DNA of 64,000 bases from Zhenhengia yiwuensis (GCF_014384995.1 NZ_JACRSY010000021.1:1-64000); one strand, 5' to 3'; positions 35,723 to 46,282 are shown, counted from the first letter of the stretch. The notes: generated by a model not told the origin, from the letters alone. Numbers and translations are program-made.

Positions 35723-37330
35723 TTTACTACAACTTTTTCTATACTGCATTGGAGTTTGGCCAGTAGCTTTTTTGAAGACTTTAAAAAAGTACTGGCTATC
35801 TTCATATCCAACCTCTTTTGCAATATCTACAACACTTTTTTCTGATCCTACTAAGTATTCTTTTGCTTTTTTTAACCTTAGCTCCTTAATATAGTTAAGT
35901 GTTGTCTGCCCAGTCTCCTTCTTAAAGACTGAAGAAAAGTAATTAGGGCTCATAGTAAAACGCTCTGCTAAATCATTAATAGCAATATCTTCATTATAGT
36001 GCTCTGTAATATACTTAACGGCCAGCTTCATTTTATTTTTAGCTGTTGCATCTACATTACTCTCTAAATTTAAACAATCTACTATGACACTCCATAAATG
36101 TTCCCTGAGTTGTTTAATAGAAGAGATAGACACTAATTCTTCTACATCAAATACAAGTTGTTCCACTTTTTCTGGCTCTTTTTCCAAAATAGAGTTAGAT
36201 GATTTTAATACAATTCCTATAATACGCACCCACATCATGCGAATATAACTGATATTATACTTTCTAATATTCTCATCTGAAAAAATAGTATTAATCATAA
36301 ATTGAATATTCCCTATATCTAATCGTTCTATGTACTGATTAAGCATATGCAATTGCGCTGTAGGTAATTGCATAACATCTAAAAGCCTAATATCATCATA
36401 AAAATATATATTACCATTTCCATGAATTAACCTTTGCTGAAAAGCCTTTTTCGCTTCTTTAGTCCCTTTTATAAATAAATAATCTTTTATAGAGCTAACT
36501 CCTATACTCGTTGAGATATTCATGCGATTCCAGAGGTTACCTTGTACTATAGATAACAGTTGTTCTGCTTCTGCTCTTAATGTCACACCACAGGTATTAG
36601 ATAAAATCGCAAAAAGCTGATTACTATTGGATAAATTATTAATAATTATTTTATCACTTTTAATATTACTCTCATTAAAAATGTTTCTTATAGCAAATCG
36701 AATAAGCTGATTATCTTGGTAATGATAGGAATCTTTTTCATAACTATCTCCATCAATATTAATCAAAATAGTCATTAGCTTCCTATTTTGAAGTGGAAAA
36801 TATACTTCTATACTCTGTTTCAATGAAAGCGCTTCTCCTTCTAAAGGTTCAAGCTGATGAAGTAAAGCATTCAAATTCTTCTCTAGTAAATACTGTTCAT
36901 TTTCCTTGAGAATTCTCTCGCCTTTTTTAAGTATCCTATATTGTTCTTCTCTTTTTTCTAGTTCTTCTAAAGCAGTATTCATAACTTTTTTAAGTTCATC
37001 ATTAGAAATAGGTTTTAGTAAATACGCACTAACCCCTAGCTGAATTGCCTGCTCTGCATAAGAAAATTCTGCATACCCACTTAATATCATAAATTGAATA
37101 TGAGGATAAAGAGGCTTGGCTTGTCGTATAAAATCAAGCCCACTCATATCTGCCATTCTAATATCAGTAATAACAATATCAATCTCTTCTTCCTGTAATA
37201 CAGATAAAGCCTTTAATCCATCATCTGCCTCTTGTATCTTCTCAAATTCAAATCCTAAATACTCTAACCTTGCTTGAATTCCTTGTCTTATAAGTGTCTC
37301 ATCATCTACTATTAAAATTCTTCTGCTCAT
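35717..37330 (-). CDS. YesN-like AraC-type response regulator
   Basis: A 537-residue regulator. The receiver domain has DDE at 9-11 and the phospho-acceptor Asp56 in IDIVITDIRM. A long middle region follows, and then a C-terminal AraC pair of helix-turn-helices (about 435-537), with DLAERFTMSPNYFSSVFKKE and VGYEDSQYFFKVFKK. I start it at ATG 37330, after AAGGAG. The next gene upstream is its YesM-like kinase, 14 bases away. Such pairs activate oligosaccharide ABC and hydrolase genes, so the adjacent glycan locus is the likely target. Confidence 0.93.
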   Translation of the reverse strand: MSRRILIVDDETLIRQGIQARLEYLGFEFEKIQEADDGLKALSVLQEEEIDIVITDIRMADMSGLDFIRQAKPLYPHIQFMILSGYAEFSYAEQAIQLGVSAYLLKPISNDELKKVMNTALEELEKREEQYRILKKGERILKENEQYLLEKNLNALLHQLEPLEGEALSLKQSIEVYFPLQNRKLMTILINIDGDSYEKDSYHYQDNQLIRFAIRNIFNESNIKSDKIIINNLSNSNQLFAILSNTCGVTLRAEAEQLLSIVQGNLWNRMNISTSIGVSSIKDYLFIKGTKEAKKAFQQRLIHGNGNIYFYDDIRLLDVMQLPTAQLHMLNQYIERLDIGNIQFMINTIFSDENIRKYNISYIRMMWVRIIGIVLKSSNSILEKEPEKVEQLVFDVEELVSISSIKQLREHLWSVIVDCLNLESNVDATAKNKMKLAVKYITEHYNEDIAINDLAERFTMSPNYFSSVFKKETGQTTLNYIKELRLKKAKEYLVGSEKSVVDIAKEVGYEDSQYFFKVFKKATGQTPMQYRKSCSKL

Positions 37331-37344
37331 TTTATTCCATCTCC

Positions 37345-39120
37345 TTACTGAATAAATGGTAGTTTTATCGTAAAACAAGTACCTTCATTAGGTTTACTCC
37401 TTATTGTAATGCCATACTGATTTCCACATGCTAGTTTAATTCTTTGGTTAACATTTCTTATACCTATCCCTTTTTTCTTATCTTCTTTACTTACTTCATT
37501 TGCCTGTATATATTCTTTTAACGCTATGAGCTGATTTAATTCCATTCCCACCCCATTATCTTCTACTTCTATACATATGCATCCCTCATCTTTCTTAATA
37601 GAGATTGTTAGTATTCCTTTTGTTTGTTTCATGTTCAAACCATGACTAAGCGCATTCTCTACAATGGGTTGTAAGATAAAACGTAATACCTGATTTTTCA
37701 ACAGATCTTGTTCTAAGTTATAGACTACATCAAACTTATTTCCAAATCTTGCTTTCTGGATAAATATATAGTTTTGGATATGCCTAATCTCTTGCTCTAG
37801 AGGAACATACTCACCATAATTTTTACCTAAGCTATACCTAAATATATCTCCTAATTTTTCACATAAATCGCATATATCAAATGCATGCTTAACAGCTGCT
37901 AATGAACTAATCGTCTCCAATGTGTTATAGAGAAAATGGGGATTAATCTGTAACTGTAGACTTTTCAGCTGTGCTTCTTTCTTTTCTAGTTGCTGAATAT
38001 AATTCTTTTGTATAAGTTCATCTAACCGTTTTAACATAATATTAAAATGTCTATCTAGTATAGTAATCTCATCATTCCCTGCAATTTCTTCTGTTACAGT
38101 GAAATTGCCTTCTTCTGCCAACCTTATTTTTTGAATTAAACATCCTACTCTTCTTGAGAAACTCCTTGTAAATAAATAAGTTGTTATTGCAATCAAGCTT
38201 ATGAGTAAAAAAAGAATCCATAAAATAGAATTCTGCAGAGTTTCTTGCTTTCTATCAAAGAAATCATTCTCAAAAATAAAGAGTACTTTTAATTTATAAA
38301 GATTGAGCCTGTCTCCATAAATCATTTTATTATCTTTAAAAATCATCTTATGCGAGCTAAGTTGGTCAAAGGCTAATCCTTCTAACACACTAGTAGAGTA
38401 AATATTAGAAGTATAAACAATAGACTCCTCTTCATCTAATACAATAATGTCATATGGTGACGTTAACTCCTTCTTATCCTTAGGGGGTTCAAACAGCTTA
38501 GTCGTATCGATATCTAACTTCACAAAACCTAAATAATCTTTTTTTAAAGATTCCGTATCAATATAATAGATAGGTTCAATTAAAGATAATATATTTTCCT
38601 GTCTATCTACACTTAAGTAAGTAAAAATCCCTTCACTTAAAATCCTATCCTCACTATACCAAGATTCTTTTCGTGCCTCTTCTATCATCGATACTTTATC
38701 CCCATATATTTTTGCATCTTTTATATTTGAATAAACCATACAATTTCTAAACTTATTATAGTCTTCTACACCTAGGCATTTTCTTACTTCTACTGTAACT
38801 TTTTTCCCTTTGACATAGGGGTTTGTATCCTGCCCTCTATTTAGTAATTCATCTATAATAATTGTATTATCTGCTATTTGATGTAAACGATATTGATACC
38901 TTAGCAAACTTTCATTCATATTTGCTACATATTGTTTTGCAATCTGTGAGTAGGATTCATTTAAAGTTTCTTCTACGGAACTTGAAAGATGACTAAATAA
39001 TAGTGAACCAATAATGCCGATTGGCACTATACTCACTATTAATGTAAAGAGTACTAGCTGTACAAATATGGTATTAGAATGGAATAAATAAGTAGTAATC
39101 TTCCTCCTTATTTCTTTCAT
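37345..39120 (-). CDS. YesM-like sensor histidine kinase
   Basis: A 591-residue kinase. Membrane segments lie near residues 20-42 and 295-315, with an extracellular sensor of about 250 residues between. A HAMP-like linker follows. The His_kinase-type phospho-acceptor block QINPHFLYNTLETIS is near residue 395, and the ATPase motif EDNGVGMELN near 525. It probably senses extracellular oligosaccharide or the loaded binding protein. It is first in a two-gene operon with the YesN-like regulator. Confidence 0.92.
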   Translation of the reverse strand: MKEIRRKITTYLFHSNTIFVQLVLFTLIVSIVPIGIIGSLLFSHLSSSVEETLNESYSQIAKQYVANMNESLLRYQYRLHQIADNTIIIDELLNRGQDTNPYVKGKKVTVEVRKCLGVEDYNKFRNCMVYSNIKDAKIYGDKVSMIEEARKESWYSEDRILSEGIFTYLSVDRQENILSLIEPIYYIDTESLKKDYLGFVKLDIDTTKLFEPPKDKKELTSPYDIIVLDEEESIVYTSNIYSTSVLEGLAFDQLSSHKMIFKDNKMIYGDRLNLYKLKVLFIFENDFFDRKQETLQNSILWILFLLISLIAITTYLFTRSFSRRVGCLIQKIRLAEEGNFTVTEEIAGNDEITILDRHFNIMLKRLDELIQKNYIQQLEKKEAQLKSLQLQINPHFLYNTLETISSLAAVKHAFDICDLCEKLGDIFRYSLGKNYGEYVPLEQEIRHIQNYIFIQKARFGNKFDVVYNLEQDLLKNQVLRFILQPIVENALSHGLNMKQTKGILTISIKKDEGCICIEVEDNGVGMELNQLIALKEYIQANEVSKEDKKKGIGIRNVNQRIKLACGNQYGITIRSKPNEGTCFTIKLPFIQ

Positions 39121-39293
39121 TAATCTCCCCCTATGTAAATAAATCTAATTCATAATATTTGTAATGCTTATTATGATTCATAATTATAACATAGAACCTC
39201 TTTAACCCGAATATTTTTTCATAATTTTATATATTTTTATCATAAATTTAATATTAATTTTATCTAATTTTAACTTATATTTAAAACACTAAA

Positions 39294-39326
39294 AAAGAGT
39301 GCATAGGAAATTCCTATACACTCTTT
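39294..39326 (-). terminator. Terminator of secA
   Basis: A 15-bp stem with one G-U-type position (39294-39308 with 39312-39326), a 3-base loop and six T residues following on the minus strand. It sits 9 bases after the secA stop codon. Confidence 0.8.
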
Positions 39327-39334
39327 CATTTTAT

Positions 39335-41923
39335 TTATTCATGTTGTCCACAACATTGTTTGTATTTTTTACCACTACCACATGGACATAGGTCGTTACG
39401 GCCTACTTTTTCTTTTTTCACTACTGGCTGAGCACCTAAACTTTCATCTTTATGATTTGTAGCTGTAACTTTTACAACTGCTTCACGTTTAATTTCTTGA
39501 TGAGGTTGTACACGAATGTGGAAAAGTGCTTTTACAGTTTCTTCTTGAATGTTTTCTGTCATTTCTTCGAAGATATCAAAGCTTAAGAAACGGTATTCAA
39601 TAAGTGGGTCACGTTGACCATATGCTTGAAGGTTAATACCTTGACGCATTTGATCCATATTATCTAAGTGATCCATCCATTTTTGATCGATTACTTTAAG
39701 CATGATAACACGTTCGATCTCACGAAGTTGTTCACCAAGTTCAGCTTCTTTACCTTCATAAAGCTCTACAGCTTTGCTGTAAAGAAGATCAATAAGAGAA
39801 TCTGCACTAAGGTTTTGTTGTTCTTCTTTTGTGAATTCTACTTCTTCAAATGGAATGATTGTAGAAAGGTGATCCATCATTGCTGCCAGATTCCAGTCTT
39901 CTGCATATTCAATACCATTTGTAGCATTTGTTACAGCTTTAGTAATAGTATTTTTAGTCATTCTTAAAACGTTATCTCTAAGGTTTTCGTTTTTAAGTAC
40001 TTTAAAACGTTCACCATAGATAACTTCTCTTTGATCATTCATAATTTTATCATACTCAAGAAGATGTTTACGAATACCAAAGTTATTGCTTTCTACTTTA
40101 GTTTGAGCTCTTTCAATTGCTTTTGAAAGGATTTTATGTTCAATTGGCTCATCGTCTGGAAGGCCAAGTGCATCAAACATTTTCATTGTTGTTTCTGGTA
40201 CGAATAAACGCATAAGGTCATCTTCAAGTGCTAAGTAGAATCTTGATGCACCTGGGTCACCTTGACGTCCTGCACGACCACGAAGCTGATTATCAATACG
40301 TCTTGATTCATGACGTTCTGTACCGATGATTTTAAGACCGCCAAGTTCTTGTACGCCTTCTTCAAGTTTAATATCTGTACCACGACCTGCCATGTTGGTT
40401 GCGATTGTTACAGCACCTTTTTTACCTGCCTCAGAGATAATTTCTGCCTCTTTTGCATGGTATTTCGCATTAAGTACTTGGTGTCTAATGCCTTCTTTTT
40501 TAAGGAGTTTGCTAAGATGTTCTGATGTATCAATCGTTACGGTACCAACAAGAACTGGTTGTCCTTTTGCATGTGCTTCTTTAATATCTTCAATAACAGC
40601 TGCAAATTTTGCATCTTCTGTTTTGAATACCATATCTGGATAGTCCACACGTTGAATTGGTCTATTAGTAGGAATAACGATAACGTCCATTCCATAAATA
40701 TCTCTAAATTCGCCTTCTTCTGTTAAAGCTGTACCTGTCATACCTGCTTTTTTATTGTATTTATTGAAATAGTTTTGGAATGTAATAGTTGCAAGTGTTT
40801 GACTTTCCTTTTTAACTTCCACGCCTTCTTTAGCTTCAATAGCTTGGTGAAGACCATCTGAATAACGACGTCCATCCATAAGACGACCTGTAAATTCGTC
40901 TACAATTACGATTTCACCTTTTTCATCTACAATGTAGTCTTTTTCAAGATGCATTAAGTTATGTGCTTTAAGAGCGATGTTAATATGATGTTGAATTTCC
41001 ATGTTGTCTGGATCTGCTAAGTTCTCAACACCAAAATATTGTTCTGCTTTTCTTACACCATCGGCAGTAAGTGTAACATTTCTTTCTTTCTCATTAACAA
41101 TGAAATCGCCTTCTTCTTCAATCTCTTCTCGCATAAGAGATGCCATAGCACTTTCTTCTCCAAGAAGCTGACCTTTTTTAAGGCGTCTTACGAAGATATC
41201 TGCTGCTTTATAAAGATGAGTAGATTTTGAACCACTACCAGAAATAATAAGAGGTGTACGAGCCTCGTCAATAAGAACAGAGTCAACCTCATCGATTAAG
41301 GCATAGTTAAGTTCTCTTTGAACCATTTGCTCTGCATAAAGTACCATGTTATCACGAAGGTAATCGAAACCAAATTCATTGTTTGTACCGTAAGTAATAT
41401 CACAGTTGTAAGCCTCGCGTCTTTCGTCATTTTCCATACCACTTAAAATACAACCTACTGAAAGACCAAGGAAATTATGAAGTTTACCCATTTCTTCAGC
41501 GTCACGATGTGCAAGGTAATCATTTACTGTAACAACGTGTACACCTTTACCTGTAAGGGCATTTAAATACGATGGAAGTGTAGCAACTAATGTTTTACCT
41601 TCCCCTGTTCTCATCTCTGCAATACGCCCATTATGAAGAATAACCCCACCTACAAGCTGTACTCTAAAGTGTTTCATCCCAAGTACACGCCAGCTTGCTT
41701 CACGACATACAGCATAAGCTTCTGGTAAAATATCGTCTAATGTTTCGCCTTTTGCTAAGCGTTCTTTAAATTCCCCTGTCTTAGCTTTAAGCTCATCATC
41801 TGTAAGCTTTTGCATTGCCTCATCATAAGACTCAATTTTAGCTACGATTGGCTCTATTCTTTTGAGCTCACGTTGTGAATGAGTCCCAAAAATTTTCTCT
41901 ACTAAGTTCTTCAAAATCTTCAC
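39335..41923 (-). CDS. secA: Preprotein translocase ATPase SecA
   Basis: The 862-residue motor that drives unfolded preproteins through SecYEG. The Walker A MRTGEGKT is at 104-111, and the DEAD-like IDEVDSVLIDEARTPL lies near residue 210. Further on are GRLMDGRRYSDGLHQA, the second-domain GRGTDIKL and the QLRGRAGRQGD finger. The C-terminal SEC-C zinc motif CPCGSGKKYKQCC is complete. GTG at 41923 is the start, with a weak AGAAGAAG ribosome site. No prfB follows as in some genomes, because prfB is at 9-10 kb here. Confidence 0.97.
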   Translation of the reverse strand: MKILKNLVEKIFGTHSQRELKRIEPIVAKIESYDEAMQKLTDDELKAKTGEFKERLAKGETLDDILPEAYAVCREASWRVLGMKHFRVQLVGGVILHNGRIAEMRTGEGKTLVATLPSYLNALTGKGVHVVTVNDYLAHRDAEEMGKLHNFLGLSVGCILSGMENDERREAYNCDITYGTNNEFGFDYLRDNMVLYAEQMVQRELNYALIDEVDSVLIDEARTPLIISGSGSKSTHLYKAADIFVRRLKKGQLLGEESAMASLMREEIEEEGDFIVNEKERNVTLTADGVRKAEQYFGVENLADPDNMEIQHHINIALKAHNLMHLEKDYIVDEKGEIVIVDEFTGRLMDGRRYSDGLHQAIEAKEGVEVKKESQTLATITFQNYFNKYNKKAGMTGTALTEEGEFRDIYGMDVIVIPTNRPIQRVDYPDMVFKTEDAKFAAVIEDIKEAHAKGQPVLVGTVTIDTSEHLSKLLKKEGIRHQVLNAKYHAKEAEIISEAGKKGAVTIATNMAGRGTDIKLEEGVQELGGLKIIGTERHESRRIDNQLRGRAGRQGDPGASRFYLALEDDLMRLFVPETTMKMFDALGLPDDEPIEHKILSKAIERAQTKVESNNFGIRKHLLEYDKIMNDQREVIYGERFKVLKNENLRDNVLRMTKNTITKAVTNATNGIEYAEDWNLAAMMDHLSTIIPFEEVEFTKEEQQNLSADSLIDLLYSKAVELYEGKEAELGEQLREIERVIMLKVIDQKWMDHLDNMDQMRQGINLQAYGQRDPLIEYRFLSFDIFEEMTENIQEETVKALFHIRVQPHQEIKREAVVKVTATNHKDESLGAQPVVKKEKVGRNDLCPCGSGKKYKQCCGQHE

Positions 41924-42116
41924 CTTCTTCTTTCTATGTTATGTATATAGATAATTGATATTATATCCTGTCATTCTCTAATAAAACGCTAACTCTAAGT
42001 ATATCAAATATTATACACTATTACAACTATCCCTATTATCCAATTATAGCCATAATCAATCCCACTCTTCTTTTAGTTATGAAAATAAATTTCATTTTTT
42101 GTTCATATTTTATTCA

Positions 42117-42160
42117 TTGATTTTCTTATGATTTCGATATATAGTTAGTTGACTAACTAT
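42117..42160 (+). promoter_or_regulatory. MarR promoter and overlapping operator
   Basis: TTGATT (42117-42122) and TATAGT (42140-42145) are separated by exactly 17 bases. A perfect dyad, ATAGTTAG-TTGA-CTAACTAT (42141-42160), overlaps the -10 box and the predicted start. MarR-family repressors bind AT-rich dyads of this form at their own promoters. Autorepression relieved by a small molecule is inferred. Confidence 0.8.
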
Positions 42161-42177
42161 TTTCAAAGGAGGCTATT

Positions 42178-42621
42178 ATGTCTGCTCCAGATACCATTAA
42201 TCATTTAATTTTTGAAATTGCACGCTTTAGTTTTAGCCAAAGCCACCCTATTCTTGAAAAGTATGGCCTTTACCCTGGGCAACCTAGACTCTTACTTTGC
42301 CTCTATCATGAAAACGGAGTAAGTCAGGGCACTTTAGCTGAAAAGCTTCAAGTAAAAGCTTCAACCATTACCATGGCTATTAAGCGCCTGGAACGTGGTG
42401 GCCTTCTTCGCAAAGCCTGTGATACTGAGGATAAACGTGTATGTAGAATTTTCCTAACTGATAAAGGATATTCTGTATGTAGGGAGTTAAAACTAATTCA
42501 TGATAGTCAAGAAGCTCTTTACACAGAAAACTTTAGCATAGAAGAGAAAATCATTCTTAAGCGCCTGCTTATGCAGGTACGCCAAAATTTAATAGATGCT
42601 GAGTTGAAAGGAGATGAATAA
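42178..42621 (+). CDS. MarR-family transcriptional regulator
   Basis: A 147-residue winged-helix regulator. The DNA-binding part is at about 55-105, with KLQVKASTITMAIKRLERGG as recognition region and the wing DTEDKRVCRIFLTDKG. It starts 7 bases after AGGAGG, downstream of a dyad-bearing promoter, and precedes two ABC exporter genes. This arrangement is typical of ligand-responsive control of drug export. The inducer is unknown. Confidence 0.93.
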   Translation: MSAPDTINHLIFEIARFSFSQSHPILEKYGLYPGQPRLLLCLYHENGVSQGTLAEKLQVKASTITMAIKRLERGGLLRKACDTEDKRVCRIFLTDKGYSVCRELKLIHDSQEALYTENFSIEEKIILKRLLMQVRQNLIDAELKGDE

Positions 42622-42624
42622 AAA

Positions 42625-44361
42625 TTGCTTAGACTAGCTAAGTATTTAAAACCTTATTTAGGTACTGCACTCTTAACTTTATTATTACTTTTTTTACAAA
42701 CCATTGCCAACCTTTTCCTACCCGCACTTATGTCTAAAATCGTAGACGTAGGTATTGGTACAGGAGATACAGGTTATATTCTACGCATAGGTCTATTCAT
42801 GCTTCTTGTAGCCCTTATAGGAAGTGCTTTAATGGTATTTGCCAACCTTAATTCTGCTAAGGTGGCTATGGGCTTTAGCCGTGACCTGAGAACGGATTTA
42901 TTCATTAAAGTGGAGTCTTTCTCACTAGGTGAATTTAACACGCTCGGTACCTCTTCCCTTATTACCCGTACTACCAACGATATTACACAAGTTCAGCAAG
43001 TTGTACTGATGTCCTTACGTATGATGGTAACTGCACCTTTAATGGTTATTGGTGGGCTTATTATGGCTCTTTCTACTAACTTAGAGCTTTCTGTTATTCT
43101 ACTTATTTCAATTCCTATTTTAGTAGTAGTCATCTTGCTTGTAGCACGTTCTGGTATGCCTCTTTTTAAATCTATGCAAGTAAAGCTTGATAAACTTAAT
43201 TTAGTATTACGCGAGAATTTGACAGGTATTCGTGTTATTCGTGCTTTTAACAAAGTACCTTATGAACAAAAACGTTTTGATGATGCTAATAGTGACCTTA
43301 TGCAGACAGCCATCAAGGTTAACAAAATTATGGCTGTTCTTATGCCTAGTATGATGATTATTATGAACTTAACTTCTGTAGCCCTTATCTGGTTCGGTGG
43401 TATTCGTATTCAGGCTGGTGCCTTTGAAGTAGGTAGCCTTATTGCCTTTATTCAATACGTTATGCAAATTATGATGGCCCTTGTAATGGTAACTATGATG
43501 TTTGTGCTTATTCCAAGAGCAGCTGCTTCTGCTGAACGTATCAACGAAGTACTTGAAACACCTTTTGAGATTCAAGATAGCGTATCTGGTGATGTAGACT
43601 GCAAGATACATGGCGAAGTTACTTTTAAAGATGTGACCTTTGCATATCCTAACAGCGAAGAGCCTGCTTTAACACATATTACCTTTGATACAAAACCAGG
43701 AAAGACAACGGCTATTATCGGAGGTACAGGTTCTGGTAAATCTACACTTATCAGTCTTATTCCAAGATTCTATGACATTACATCAGGTCAACTATTAGTA
43801 GATGGCATAGACGTCAAAGATATGACTCAGGCGCAGCTTCGTCAAAAAATTGGGCTTGTACCACAGAAGGCTATTCTTTTTAATGGTACAATCCGTGACA
43901 ATATGAAATATGGTAAAGAAGATGCTACAGATGAAGAAATCTGGCAGGCTCTTGAAGTAGCTCAAGCACGTGACTTCGTATCCGAAATGGAAGATGGCCT
44001 AGACAGCTATATTGCCCAAGGTGGCTCTAATGTGTCTGGTGGACAGAAGCAACGTCTTTGTATTGCACGCGCCCTCATTCGTAAGCCTGAAATCTATATT
44101 TTTGATGATAGTTTCTCTGCCCTTGACTTTAAGACAGATGCTAAACTTAGAAAAGCCCTTAAGCATGAAACAACTAACTCTGCTGTCATCCTTGTAGCTC
44201 AACGCGTAAGTACTATTATGGACGCAGATGAAATCCTTGTACTTTACGACGGCAAAATTGTAGGCCAAGGTACACATAAAGAGCTTCTTAATACTTGTGA
44301 TGTCTATAAAGAAATTGCTCTATCTCAACTTTCAAAGGAGGAGATTGAAAATGGAAAATAA
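42625..44361 (+). CDS. ABC exporter half-transporter, degenerate-site subunit
   Basis: A 578-residue fused transmembrane-ATPase subunit that starts at TTG 42625, three bases after the MarR stop, with AAAGGAG upstream. Six membrane segments are followed by an ATPase with Walker A GGTGSGKST, signature VSGGQKQR and Walker B IYIFDDSFSALD. The catalytic Glu after Walker B is Asp here, which marks the degenerate site of a heterodimeric exporter. Its partner is encoded next, overlapping by 11 bases. The heterodimer is probably multidrug or lipid-related; substrate unknown. Confidence 0.92.
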   Translation: MLRLAKYLKPYLGTALLTLLLLFLQTIANLFLPALMSKIVDVGIGTGDTGYILRIGLFMLLVALIGSALMVFANLNSAKVAMGFSRDLRTDLFIKVESFSLGEFNTLGTSSLITRTTNDITQVQQVVLMSLRMMVTAPLMVIGGLIMALSTNLELSVILLISIPILVVVILLVARSGMPLFKSMQVKLDKLNLVLRENLTGIRVIRAFNKVPYEQKRFDDANSDLMQTAIKVNKIMAVLMPSMMIIMNLTSVALIWFGGIRIQAGAFEVGSLIAFIQYVMQIMMALVMVTMMFVLIPRAAASAERINEVLETPFEIQDSVSGDVDCKIHGEVTFKDVTFAYPNSEEPALTHITFDTKPGKTTAIIGGTGSGKSTLISLIPRFYDITSGQLLVDGIDVKDMTQAQLRQKIGLVPQKAILFNGTIRDNMKYGKEDATDEEIWQALEVAQARDFVSEMEDGLDSYIAQGGSNVSGGQKQRLCIARALIRKPEIYIFDDSFSALDFKTDAKLRKALKHETTNSAVILVAQRVSTIMDADEILVLYDGKIVGQGTHKELLNTCDVYKEIALSQLSKEEIENGK

Positions 44362-46204
44362 GCCAAAACGTCCAGGTGGCCCTGGTGGTCATGGTGGCCC
44401 TATGGGCCATGGCATGGTTCTAGGTGGTGCTAAAGCTAAAGATTTCAAGGGTTCTATGAAACGTCTTTTAAATTATTTAAAACCTATGTTTCCAAGACTC
44501 ATCCTTATTTTTGTCCTTGCTGGTCTCAGTACTTTATTTGCTGTTGCAAGCCCTAAAATCCTTGGTAGTGCTACCAATACTATTGTGGAAGGTGTTGCTA
44601 GAATCACAAGTGATACTGGTGGTATAGACTTTACTGCTCTTAGTAAAATTCTTATGCTACTTGCTGGGTTCTATATTCTAAGTGCTTTCTTTAACTATTT
44701 ACAGCAATACCTTATGGCAGGTGTAGCCCAAAGTACAGTCTTTACACTTCGTAAAGATGTGAATGCTAAACTTGCACGTCTTCCACTAAAATATTTTGAC
44801 AGCCATCCTCATGGTGATGTTTTAAGTACCATTACGAATGACGTGGATAACATTAGTAATACCCTTCAACAAAGTATTACACAGCTTATTACTTCTGCTG
44901 TTACCCTCATTGGTGTAACGGTGATGATGTTCAGTATTAGTACACTTCTTACAGTTGTCATTTTAATTACTTTACCTTTAGGTATTTTTGTCATTAGGCC
45001 GATTATTGGAAGATCTCAGAAATACTTCTCAGGTCAACAAAATGCACTAGGAGCTTTAAATGGTCATATTGAAGAAATGTATACAGGTCACCGCGTTGTA
45101 AAAGCTTTTGGACATGAAAAAGAATCCGTGGATACTTTTATTAAAATTAATGATGAACTTTATGAATCAGGTTGGAAAGCTCAGTTTATGTCTGGTCTTG
45201 TTATGCCCCTTATGGGCCTCGTTAACAACCTTGGCTATGTAGTTATCTCAGTAGTTGGTGGACTTCTTGCTGTTACAGGACGTCTCTTAATTGGTGATAT
45301 CCAAGCTTTCATTCAGTATTCTAGACAGTTTACTCAACCTATCAATCAGCTTGCTAACATTGCGAATATCCTTCAATCTACTGTAGCTTCTGCTGAAAGG
45401 GTATTTGAAGTATTAGATGAACAAGAAGCTGTGCCAGAAACTCAACGTCCTGTTCATATTGAAAAACCTAAAGGTAGTGTAACATTTGAACATGTTGCCT
45501 TCGGCTATGAAGAAGACCACCTTCTTATGAAAGATATGAATATTGATGTAGAACCAGGTCAGACTATTGCTATTGTAGGTCCTACTGGTGCTGGTAAGAC
45601 TACACTTATTAACCTCCTTATGCGTTTCTATGAAGTAAATGGCGGTAAGATTAAAGTAGATGGTGTGGATATTACAGATTTAACACGTGAGGAGCTTCGC
45701 CATTTATTTGGTATGGTACTCCAAGATACCTGGCTCTTTAAAGGTACCATTAAGGATAATATTGCTTATGGTAAGGAAGATGCTACCTTTGAAGATGTAG
45801 TTAATGCTGCTAAAGCTGCTCATGCAGACCACTTTATTCGTACATTACCTCAAGGCTATGATACTATCCTTAACGAAGAGGCTTCTAACATTTCTCAAGG
45901 TCAGAAACAACTTCTTACTATTGCACGTGCTATCCTTGCTAACCCTGCTATTCTTATTCTAGATGAAGCAACAAGTAGTGTAGATACACGTACAGAAAGT
46001 TATATTCAAAATGCTATGACACGTCTTATGGAAGGCCGTACAAACTTTGTTATTGCCCATAGACTTTCAACTATTAAAGATGCTGATAAGATTCTTGTTA
46101 TGAAAGCTGGTACTGTTGTGGAACAAGGTACTCATGAAGAGCTCCTTAGTCAAGGTGGCCTTTATGCTGATCTTTATAACAGCCAATTCGATCAATCAGC
46201 TTAA
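44351..46204 (+). CDS. ABC exporter half-transporter, catalytic subunit
   Basis: A 617-residue partner subunit. A Gly/Pro/His-rich N-terminal tail (residues 5-25) precedes six membrane segments and an ATPase with Walker A GPTGAGKTT and Walker B ILILDEATSSVD, which keeps the catalytic Glu. The signature is NISQGQKQ, a departure from LSGGQ. The subunits therefore complement each other, as in TM287/288-type heterodimers. I start it at ATG 44351 after AAAGGAGGAG; an earlier in-frame ATG at 44297 lies inside the partner gene. A terminator follows. Confidence 0.92.
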   Translation: MENKPKRPGGPGGHGGPMGHGMVLGGAKAKDFKGSMKRLLNYLKPMFPRLILIFVLAGLSTLFAVASPKILGSATNTIVEGVARITSDTGGIDFTALSKILMLLAGFYILSAFFNYLQQYLMAGVAQSTVFTLRKDVNAKLARLPLKYFDSHPHGDVLSTITNDVDNISNTLQQSITQLITSAVTLIGVTVMMFSISTLLTVVILITLPLGIFVIRPIIGRSQKYFSGQQNALGALNGHIEEMYTGHRVVKAFGHEKESVDTFIKINDELYESGWKAQFMSGLVMPLMGLVNNLGYVVISVVGGLLAVTGRLLIGDIQAFIQYSRQFTQPINQLANIANILQSTVASAERVFEVLDEQEAVPETQRPVHIEKPKGSVTFEHVAFGYEEDHLLMKDMNIDVEPGQTIAIVGPTGAGKTTLINLLMRFYEVNGGKIKVDGVDITDLTREELRHLFGMVLQDTWLFKGTIKDNIAYGKEDATFEDVVNAAKAAHADHFIRTLPQGYDTILNEEASNISQGQKQLLTIARAILANPAILILDEATSSVDTRTESYIQNAMTRLMEGRTNFVIAHRLSTIKDADKILVMKAGTVVEQGTHEELLSQGGLYADLYNSQFDQSA

Positions 46205-46221
46205 TAAAATAACACAAAAAG

Positions 46222-46268
46222 AGCTGATGCTACTCTCCTACACCGGAAGGATAGCATCAGCTTTTTTG
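46222..46268. terminator. Bidirectional terminator between ABC exporter and gpmA
   Basis: Arms at 46222-46231 and 46253-46262 pair perfectly over 10 bp and extend with further partial pairing inside. Five A residues precede and six T residues follow. It serves both the plus-strand exporter operon and the minus-strand gpmA. Confidence 0.8.
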
Positions 46269-46282
46269 TTTAATAAATTACT

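Noticed and set aside
36824..36837. A TGAAAGCGCTTCTC block resembling a CcpA cre site
   Set aside because: It lies deep inside the YesN-like coding region, matches only part of the consensus, and codes for ordinary residues of that protein.
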